Source: Falciphora oryzae
Lineage: Eukaryota; Ascomycota; Sordariomycetes; Magnaporthales; Magnaporthaceae
Direction of reading: 5' to 3'
Length of the DNA: 64,000 nt
NCBI GenBank assembly: GCA_000733355.1
Contig: JNVV01000052.1
Span: 218,723-282,722, forward strand
In this document: positions 55,812 to 64,000 of the stretch, piece after piece
Position numbering within the stretch: position 1 is the stretch's first letter
Layout of the letters: the number at the start of each line of letters is the position of its first letter
Made by a program: the position numbers and the translations under genes
The notes under the pieces: model-generated
What the model was told of the DNA's origin: nothing
Databases searched by the model: none
Seen by the model: only the letters and a program-made list of their open reading frames with translations

Positions 55812-57649
55812 TTTATTTTAGGTCGACTTCCATTAACTCGCTGTTTTCCGTTTTAAACGGTGCTGGTGCTAACAAGGAAACGTAAAAAACTGGGTGGATT
55901 TTCATAGTTAAAAGGAGTTGTAATTCGTAATTAACGTTTAATACTACCTTTTTCACTTTAAACGGGCCAAACTTTTTGTAATCCAGCTTATCATTTAGTC
56001 GTTTCGTTTTAATATTGCGGCGCAAAAGATAAACGCTATCCCCTTCTTTAAAAATCGGTCCCTCAATCCTTTTTTTATTAGCTTATATAGCCATTCGTTA
56101 TCGTAGCTTTTCGAGCTTTGTTTGGAGATTTTTGTGCAATTTAATAAACTCCGTCACTTGGATTTCCGCTGCTAGGGCGTGTGGTTTTACCCTAAATTTT
56201 CCGTATACCGTAGGTATATACCCGTAGTTTGCAAAAAACGGTGTAATTCCCGTACTTTCGTATTTTAAACTGTTGTACGCAAATTGCGCCATAGGAAGCA
56301 ATTATACCTAATCCGTTTATTTGTAGTTAACGTAATGGCGAAGGTACTATTCCATGGTTTAGTTCGTTCGTTCGGTTTATCCGTCTGTTTCCGGGTGGTA
56401 CGCTATTAATAAAGCGTGCTCGGCTCCCAATTTAAATACGAACGCGCGCTAAAATTTGCTTGTAAATAGCTTATCCCTATCCGTGACGATATGCTTTAGC
56501 ATTTCGTGCTTTGCGATTATATGCCGGATAAAAACGTACGCCAACTTTGTAACGTTGTTTGCCTTTTTATAAAGTAAAAATAAAGCGTATTTGGTAAGCC
56601 TGTCCACCACTATTAAGATGCTATTATAACAAACGTTCGTTAGGGGCTTTTTTAACCTTGGTAGCTTAACGACGAAATTTGCTGTAACATATTGCCATGC
56701 CTTGCTAGGCGCTAGCAAAGGTTGCAATAACCTATAAGGCTTGTGTCGGCTGGCTTTGTTTTTTGCGCAGCTTTTACAATTTTTAATTGCTTTTTATACT
56801 TCGGCTCGAATTCTGATAAACCCGTAGTGTTGTCGTAGCCTTTTTTATATTTTAGTTACTCCCTGGTGGCCATAAGCCAATTATCCGTGGATTTGCTAAA
56901 TCCTTTTAAAAGTTTATTCCTTTTGCTTAGTTGTTTTTGCTAATACCCGCTACGCCGGAACCAGAGATCCGTTTGGGCCCTGGGCGAGTATTATACGAGT
57001 TTCTTTTGGAGTATCAACCTCGTGGTTTAATCGGCGACTAAGGGCGTCCGCCCGTCCGTTTTCCGATCCCTTGCGGTATTCGATCCGGATATTATAATCC
57101 TGGAAAAACTCATTCCACCGGATTTGCCGCTTGTTTAAATTTTTGCTGGTGGTAAAATGTGATAGGTTTTTGTGGTCCGTATGCACTATAACTTAATGCT
57201 TTGCTCTATACAAGTAAGGTTTCCATTTTTTTAACGCTTTAATAATAGCGAGGAGCTTTTTATTATGGATTTGGTAGTTTAACTTAAATCCATTAAGTTT
57301 TTGTAAAAAGAAGGCGTAAGGGTGCAGCTTTTTTTATTCGTTTTTTTATCCAAATTGTCCCCCGATTGCGAAATTTAACGCATCGATTTTTACCTCGAAG
57401 GGTTTGTTTGGGTTTGGCATAGCTAAAACTAGTTTTTACGAAACGGCTGTCCGCAATAGCTCGAAGGCTTTTTATTTTTATTTCCCCCAATAGAATTAGG
57501 TGTTGTTTTTAGTAAAATTCGTAAATGGTGCAGCCTTTTTGCTAAAATCGCGGATAAACCGTCGGTAAAAGTTTATAAACCCTAAGAAGCTTCGGACCTC
57601 CCTAACGTTCGTAGGTACAAGCCACTCCTTAACCTCGTGCACCTTTTTA

Positions 57650-58283
57650 GGGTCTATTAGTAATGGGAGGTCAAATCGGGGATTTGCAGCGCAGTCACAG
57701 TGGCCAGCAGGGTCTCGGTTAGTTGGATTGGGCCCTAACAGGCACTATAAATAGCGCTGTCGGGGCCCCAAGCTTAGTGGGTGGAACAGGCTTGTATTGC
57801 AGGTGAGGGGCGCCAACAATCGCTTCCCTCATATACCCACCGACATCGATCCCGCGGGTTCTCCGCCGTGGGGGCTTCCGGTGCCGCAAGCGATTTTCCG
57901 AAAAATTATTTTGTATGGGGTTTCCAAAAAATCGACCCACGACCACCAAACCCATCTCCGCGTTAAGCCTCCAATTCTAACTTGTGCAAATTGACTCCTA
58001 ACCAATTCTGTGTAGGGTAGATGTGCAGGGTAGGCGAGTCAGTGCGACCCACAACGGCTGACTTGGGTGCTTAGGCATCCTACAGGGGCTACAGGCCACC
58101 TTCAGGCTTTCAATAAGCGCTATAAATGCTGTAAGCCACCCCCGGGTACGCTATAAGCCCTGCCCGCTACTCCTGTGCACAACCCCACAACAGTACAGGG
58201 TAGATAATCTAATAAGAGTAGTACATGGTAGGTTGGGCCTATGCACCCAACCTAAGCTAAATACATTAGTTCTTTTAACAGGG
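57650..58283. mobile_element. GC-rich insert interrupting the chromovirus RT/RNase H region
   Basis: About 620 bp, far richer in GC than the surrounding element and without the RIP-type TA enrichment. On its two sides the pol frame can be followed (KIRMDPVK on the right, then KKVHEVKEW on the left), so it is an insertion. The imperfect duplication AGGGTCTAT / AGGGTCCAT at the two edges may be its target duplication. It contains two TATAAAT words and a hairpin near 58230-58256 (TAGGTTGGG...CCCAACCTA). No coding capacity or known family recognised. Confidence 0.5.
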
Positions 58284-61200
58284 TCCATACGAATTTTTCC
58301 GGGTATAATAACAAAACCCAGGAAAACGACCTTTTGCGTATGCCATACACATTTTTTTAGGTTAACTAAAAGCTTAGCGTCCTGCAGCTTTTACAGCACC
58401 TTATGCATATGCTCCTTATATTTTTCCAATATTTCCGAAAAAATTAAGATATCGTCCAAATATGCGAAGATAAAAATGTCGAGGTACTTTCGCAATACGT
58501 GGTCGATTATCCGCTAGAATGTGGCTAGCGCATTAGTAAGCCCGAAGGTTATTACCAAAAATTCGAAAACCCCGAATCTCGTCCGAAAAGCTATTATCCA
58601 TTCCTAACCCTTTTTAATCCGTAACAAGCTATAAGCTTTGCGTAAGTCCAAAGCCGTAAAGTATTTGGCTTTGCTAAGCTTGTCCCGTAGCTCGTCGATA
58701 AAAGGCAAAAGATATCGATCTTTAATAATTGCCTCGTTTAGCGGTCGGTAATCGATACACATCCGCTCCTTTCCGTTTTTTTTAGCACGAACAATATTCC
58801 GTATCCAATAAAAAAGTTGGAAAGCCTAATAAATCCCTTTAGCAAGTCTTCCTTTAATTGTTCCTTTAGCACTTCCTACTGTTTTTAGCTTAATTAATAC
58901 AGCTTTTAGTATTTAAGCTATATTTTTGGTTTAAGCTTAATTTCGTGGTCGAATAGCCCATATTTTGGAAGTACTGTTTCCAGGTTTTTCCTAAACAGTT
59001 TCTAGTATTGGAAATACTTTTTTAGGACGTTCCGCATTCGTACGACGAGGTTTGTTCGTTTTTTAGGGTCGACGTCGCTTATAAATAGTTACGATTCCGT
59101 CGATACCGATTGCCTAGGCTAACTGCTTTATCCTGCCACCGTCGTAGCTGCCCTTTGTGGCTTCGTAGGTTTATTGTCCGGGGTTCGGGGCTGTTAAACC
59201 GTTACGGGGTTTTATAAACTTCCCCATTAGATTTGGCCGGTAACCCAATCTATTCGTGGGTTGCTTTTTTTAAACCAGGGGATACCCAAAATTACGTTTT
59301 CCCCTCTTATATTTATAATATCTAAAGTAACGCGGAAATTCTTCCTTTGGCATCGAAATTTAAAATAATCAATCTTTTTATCGATATGGCCATTATTAAA
59401 TGTAACCGGTTTTCTTTCCACAGTCTTTAAGCTATACGGCGTCTTTTTTTTTTTTTGCCGGAATGCCGTACCTTTTTGCTGCTTCCGGCGAAAGGTAATT
59501 GCTTTAGGCCCCGCTATCGATTATAGCGTTTAGCCTTTTTCCTTTGTACCGTAGTACTACCATTAAATGCTGGTATTAGTCGACGTTTGTTGCGGCTAGG
59601 GTTTTTGTTTGTTGTTGGGGTCTATTCCGTACCCTTGTATCGGGTGGCCATTTTAGTTTTTTGCTTCGGGAGCTTTTCCTTTTTTTATAAATCGTTCGGT
59701 TTCGTAGCTCGCGTAGTTAGGCAGGCCTAATCGCATACGGCCTTCCGTCTAAACCCGGGCCTTTTTTTCCATATAGACTTTGCATTCGGGCTTTTTGTAA
59801 TTAAGGTATGGTAGGAGCCCCGAAATGCATAGCATGGGGTAAAAAGGTAAGGGTGCGAAGGTCGCTTTAAATTGCGAGTAATTTATTTTGGTAATCCTCC
59901 ATTTAAGGAGTTGATAGTCCCTTTTTAGGTTTTTAATCGGTTCGCCGTTTTTTTTTCGGGAAAGAAATCGCTTTTTAGCTTTGCGGTTAGGTGCCATTCG
60001 TAGCAATCGTTTACGCATTCGGCCCAAAAGAGCTTGTCGTATTTTATTGCTTCGATATCCATATTTGGGTGGTTTTGGTTATATGGTTCCGTGCTGCGTT
60101 TTCTTTTCGGGGGCACTTTTTCGTACGGAGCCCCGTAGTAGGTAATTTGTTAGTCGTCCCGGAACCAGTTCAAAGGCTTGCCGTTATTGTCGAGTGCTAG
60201 CTTTTCCCGCATAAATCCTCCGATAGGTTTAGGCTGGTCCCAAAACTATCGGTCCGATTCCGAAAATCCGAGCGAAATATAAGCTTTATTAATATCGAAT
60301 ATGTTATATATTCGTTATTTTGTAGTTGGAAATAAACCTTCAGCTTTTTTTCGTTTTTTAGCTATATAGGTTTAATTTAATAGCTCGTTATCGATTTCGT
60401 TATTAGTGTCGTGGGTAGATTCGGTAACCCACGCAACGGTGTTATTTTTTTTTCGGATTCCGTAAGTCCGGTAGCGAAAATTTGTTTTCCTTCGCTATCG
60501 TACTCGATCCTGGTGGGACTTCCATTAAAAATCGTCCGGATTCGTTGCGTTACGGCTACCCGCTTTTTGGGGTACCAGCTGGTCGCGTTTTTATTAAATT
60601 AATGCGTCGCGCACGAATTTTCGCAGTAATAGGTTTAATTAAAAGCTGCTTTGGGGCATAAGCTGTTTTCCGCTTGGGCGTTCCCCCGTTAGGTGATTGC
60701 CGCCTGCCGCTGCGGGCAATTTCGTTTAATATGGCCTTTTTAACCATATTTAAAGCATTTCCCGTTTTTAAGGTCCTGCTTTTTTTTGTTGCTTTGCTTT
60801 TGCAAATGGGTGGCTTTAGCGCTAAAGTTTATAGGTTTAAGGTGTATGCTATAAGCCGTATTTGGCTGTTGCTTGTTTTTTTTGTGGTTGTTTTTGTTAT
60901 TTACCACTTTGGTTAGCTAACCCTTTTTTTTAAATCGTCGTTCGTACAACCTGTCGCTAATACGGACAGCCATTTAAACATAATCCGGGAAGTTCTTCGG
61001 TTGGTCCGTTTTGGAAAGCTCGTCCTTTACATCCTCGCGGAAACCCCCGTAAAAGTGCGCTATTTTGGTTTGGTCGGTCCAATCGAGCTTGGTTACGAGG
61101 CGTTGGAACTTTAAAGCGTACATAAAGGCTGGCCCTTTTTATCGAAGGCTAAAAATTTCTCTTTCCGCAACCAATCGCTCGTCGACCTGGCCGAAAACTT

Positions 61201-61688
61201 TGCCGACTTTTTTTCCGAATCTTTCGAAGTTAGCAAACACAATTTGTATTTGCTCTTTGGATTCCACGCTTTGGAGGTAGTCCGTTTACGTAGGCTGGAA
61301 CTAATTTTTGATTTTTTTTCCGAAACGTGTAGCGGCGTAAGCCACCTTTTTTTCTTCGGTACCGAAATAAACTTCGTAAAACGAAAAGTAGGCTTTGCAT
61401 TTGGTAAAAAAAGTCCGAAGTTTGCCCGTTTCTCCGTCGTAGATTTCGGGAGATGGGAACTTGTATGCTTTTATCGCAATGTCCGGCTTGCTTTAGACCG
61501 CGGCCAATTAAGCCTTAGCTTTGGTAAAGTCCTTTACAAACACTCGGAAAAGGTCGAGGGAAGTGTTTTCGTCGTACTTTTTCCCTTCGTACTTAACGGT
61601 GGAGGGCTGCTCCGTTTGTTTGGAACCGGACGCCGACATTTTATCGTATTGTTCGCCTTCGGTAAGTGCTAAACAGGATCAGTTAAAA

Positions 61689-62146
61689 TGTTACAATTAG
61701 GCTCTATTCCTAAGGTAGGACACCTAAGGAGGGTGCTAAACAGTACATTTAATAGGGGTTGCTTTAGGGGAATTGGGAAACTGGTGACAAAAGTCTGGAT
61801 TGCTTGCCTAAGGGGGTACTTTGGAGCTAATTTAGGTTAATTGATGCCAAGGCCCCAGTTAATAGCCATCTACCTGCTGGAAAACCTTCTCCTTATATAC
61901 ACGACCTATTTCCAGCCAGTTTTGGCGTAATGCCTGCTTGGTGTAATATGTTGTGATCACCCCCGATCCAACATATCATCTTAGCTAGGAGTAATATGTC
62001 TAAGCCCGACATATCGTACTTATCGCCGGTTGGTGTTACGTGATTCCACCTCCCCTGATTGCGGGGTTGAGGCTTCGCGCTGGGGTTTGGTCCCAGCCCT
62101 CCTATCCCCATGCGTTGTCCCCACGCGTCGTGGTGTGGTCGTAACA
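61689..62146 (-). repeat. 5' LTR of the chromovirus
   Basis: 458 bp with TGTTAC...GTAACA ends, followed by AGTGG of the target duplication. Confidence 0.93.
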
Positions 62147-62178
62147 AGTGGCGCACATCAGCGAATGGCGCACCCAAA
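62147..62178 (+). repeat. Tandem 17-bp units at the chromovirus insertion site
   Basis: Joining the two flanks of the retrotransposon gives CATCAGTGAGTGGCGCA directly followed by CATCAGCGAATGGCGCA, two copies of a 17-bp unit differing at two positions. The element landed inside the first copy. The units may belong to the end of the neighbouring pogo transposon. Confidence 0.55.
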
Positions 62179-62384
62179 CCCGACTTCCAATTAATCGACG
62201 CGCATGCCAACCTAACAACGCCAGCAATCCATTCAAACTATTCAAAACTATATACATCGGACATTTTTACTTCTTCCTAACAGGTTCGCGCATTGTGTCC
62301 GGTTTTGCCGCACGTGTTATATCGCCAACGAATCGTCGTCGCCCTCCTTTTTTAAACCCCATAGTCGCGCATTTTTTGCTATAG

Positions 62385-63892
62385 CTATCCATCCAGCTCC
62401 TGCTGGTTCAGAACATTTCGTACCTTTTCGATAGTAAGTGACCCTCTAAATTGGACACGTGTTTTTTTGGCCCTCCGGCGTTTGTTTAGTGCTTCGTTCG
62501 CCTTTCGTAACCTAAAGCACTTTTTTTCCAAAAGGTTAACCCGATATATAATTGCTTTGGCCCCTTTCGCAAACTGGTCCACAACCGTTAGTATGGATGT
62601 CGGAAAGCTGCTTTAGTAATTGGAAATCCGAATTTTGATGTATTCAAATTACGAAGTTGCTTCCTTAGCTGTCCGGGGCGTTTTGGAAGTCTAAAGTTCA
62701 GGGTCGTTCAAAAGCGTCTTTGGGGGAGTTGGAATCCGTAGCCTTACATCCAGCTTTTCTAAAACCGAATCCGGATTAAAAGGAGCAAGGCCAGCCTTTC
62801 GGAAGCCTTTTTGGATGTTTTTTTCGGTTATAAAATTAAAAAATGCCGCTTTAAACGCCGAAAGGAATTTGACTTTAGTTACGTAGTTAACGTGCGATTT
62901 TATTAGGTTTTCGATTTGTCGACCGTACGCCTTTTTTATTAAACTAAAGCACCTAACGTTAAGCGGTTAAAAGAAATAAAACGAATACGGAAGCATGCAA
63001 AGCGTAATAATGTTATATTTTTGGTAATAAAGTTCGAAATCCGTCGAATGGTAGCTTTCGTATCCGTTTAGCACTAACAAACGATAGGGGCCTTTCGTAC
63101 GCGACGCAATGTGTTTGTCGAAATGCTGGATTTATTTTAGGCCGAGCTCGTTCGTAATTCACCCGTTAGAATTTATTGCGATAATTTAATTACGTAAGAG
63201 GTCGGTTTCTAAATACCAATTAGTTAAGTGGTATTGCCTTTTAACGATAATAAAAAAGGAAATCGCCTAACCGCAATAGTTAACCCTTTAAATAATTGCA
63301 GCCCATTTCCGGTTGCCAGGTTGGATTAGCTTTGCTTTATTTCGCCTTTCCGATGTTGTAATGACTATAACGGTCGCGATCATACCTATAAGGAAGCCTG
63401 TTTCGTCGAAATTGTAAATGTCGTTATTCAAAATGCTATATTTGGCCATAGTATTCCGTATAAGGTCGAACCACGCAAAAACGAGCTTGGGATTTTCGCA
63501 TTTGGCCCTTTGGTAGTCGTATTTTCGAATCCAGCGCGTGCCGAGCTTTACGCGGCGTTTAACGAACTTTTCGACCTAGCATTTGCCGACGGTGCCCGCG
63601 TCGCGTTCGGCGAGCAATCGGTTGGCCATATCTTTAACACCAAAAGGCCGGGGAGGAAATGCGCGGGAATCCAGCTCGAGTATATATTTAATAAGCGCCT
63701 CCTTTTCGGATTCCGTTAATTTCTGTAATTTGGGCATAATGTCGCGTCGAATAGGTTGGCCAGCGCGTCGGCGACGCAGCGTATTCCGGGGACGTCGTAG
63801 ATTTTGGCGGCCTTTCGCACACTTAATTGCGCGTTAGATTGCATTGCCCGTATGGCAAAAGCAATTTTAGCTTCGTTGGATGTCGATGCCAT
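62385..63892 (-). pseudogene. Pogo/Fot1-type DDE transposase, RIP-degraded
   Basis: Starting at 63892: MASTSNEAKIAFAIRAMQSN then LSVRKAAKIYDVP is the N-terminal helix-turn-helix of Fot1/pogo-like transposases. Frame breaks and stops follow. YNFDETGF (first catalytic Asp, ~63400) is intact, but the LLILDGHESH-like block reads LLVLNGYES (~63065), so the second catalytic Asp is Asn. The C-terminus (62582 leftward) is KGAKAIIYRVNLLEKKCFRL, then RRRAKKTRVQ, as in this family. Pogo elements insert at TA and carry short TIRs; the right end was not identified before the window ends, and the left end lies near the chromovirus. Confidence 0.8.
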
Positions 63893-64000
63893 TTGTGAGA
63901 GAGAGAGAGTCTATTTAACGTCGGTAAGTCGGGATCTACCAGTCCCTGCCTCCCAGGGGGCATACGACGTGCTAGCGCTACCTAAGCTTGACACTAGGCT
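63893..64000. other. Sequence upstream of the pogo transposase
   Basis: A short GA repeat (63896-63908) and unassigned sequence up to the window end; the transposon terminus probably lies here or just beyond. Confidence 0.4.

Larger units (their letters stand above)
55700..61639 (-). pseudogene. Chromovirus gag-pol region, RIP-degraded
   Basis: Gag starts at 61639 and keeps a recognisable capsid region (GETGKLRTFFTKCKAYFSFY, later KVFGQVDERLVAER and DVKDELSKTD) despite several stops. Protease shows AIIDSGA near 59515 and VILGIPWF near 59285. Reverse transcriptase contains FIFAYLDDILIF near 58450 (YxDD box). RNase H shows MHTDHKNLSHFTTSKNLNKR (57186 leftward) with ending ADALSRR. Integrase fragments include DRLTKYALFL, HIVTDRDKLF (56470) and the Ala/Pro-rich C-terminus with FGPFKVKKVV (55970). 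A chromodomain closes the protein. Numerous TAA/TAG codons make it non-coding today. The RT/RNase H join is split by a GC-rich insert at about 57650-58283. Confidence 0.88.
54338..62146 (-). mobile_element. Full-length Ty3/Gypsy LTR retrotransposon (chromovirus clade), RIP-mutated
   Basis: A 7809-bp element bounded by two 458-bp LTRs (54338-54795 and 61689-62146) that begin TGTTAC and end GTAACA and are flanked by the 5-bp target duplication AGTGG (54333-54337 and 62147-62151). Coding order on the minus strand is gag, protease, reverse transcriptase, RNase H, integrase, chromodomain, which is Ty3/Gypsy chromovirus order. A polypurine tract precedes the left (3') LTR. LTRs differ mainly by C/T and G/A transitions, as expected from RIP. 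An extra plus-strand coding region and a tRNA-like sequence lie between integrase and the 3' LTR, and a ~0.6-kb GC-rich insert breaks the RT/RNase H junction. Confidence 0.93.

Noticed and set aside
57781..57994. Short frames in the GC-rich insert of the chromovirus
   Set aside because: 60-78 codons in overlapping frames on both strands with no shared pattern.
61640..61688. tRNA primer binding site next to the 5' LTR
   Set aside because: The sequence after the LTR on the element strand (TTTTAACTGATCC) does not begin with TGG and matches no tRNA 3' end I can name; self-priming or RIP damage are possible.
1..64000. CRISPR arrays, bacterial operons and ribosomal RNA genes
   Set aside because: None seen; repeats present are transposon ends, LTRs or simple repeats, and the genes are eukaryotic with introns.

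Overview
The window is nuclear DNA from a filamentous ascomycete (Pezizomycotina, most likely Sordariomycetes; species not resolvable by eye). The evidence is 50-140 nt GT-AG introns with CTAAC-type branch points, GC-rich coding sequence on the left, fungal-specific families (RGS-LOV photoreceptor, rhodopsin-domain membrane protein, gasdermin-like protein) and transposons riddled with C-to-T and G-to-A changes typical of repeat-induced point mutation (RIP). Two N runs (26500-26565 and 43355-43449) show a draft assembly.

Layout. 1-26.5 kb is mostly intact and gene-dense: the 5' end of a Stu2/XMAP215 gene (-), a secreted amidohydrolase (+), an RGS-LOV blue-light receptor (+), a secreted GH92 alpha-mannosidase (-), exonuclease V (-), two F-box-type genes (+,+), a 14-exon ABCC transporter (+) and a seven-helix rhodopsin-domain protein (+). 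27-36 kb is mixed: a one-TM surface protein with an apparent frame break, tRNA-Arg(ACG), a broken nucleoside-phosphorylase-like gene, a CorA tail fragment, two small secreted proteins and a DnaJ-zinc-finger-like protein. 36-39.3 kb is gene-poor. 39.3-47.4 kb holds an ADAM metalloprotease (+), a gasdermin-like gene (-) next to a damaged subtilisin-like protease gene (-), and a C2H2-type gene whose 3' end was changed by a MITE.

From 47.3 kb to the end the DNA is mostly transposon. It holds a RIP-mutated DUF6589 plus RecQ-helicase pair, a kinase-like host gene fragment, a complete 7.8-kb Ty3/Gypsy chromovirus (458-bp LTRs, AGTGG target duplication, minus orientation) and a RIP-mutated pogo/Fot1 transposase.

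How the parts relate. The best candidate system is the gasdermin/S8 protease neighbourhood (42.2-44.6 kb), matching the arrangement known for fungal programmed cell death (het-Q1/het-Q2 type). The nearby phosphorylase-domain, C2H2 and kinase-like genes are also families common around fungal STAND/NLR loci, so 28-54 kb looks like a decaying accessory or allorecognition region. The least familiar structure is the paired DUF6589/RecQ element.
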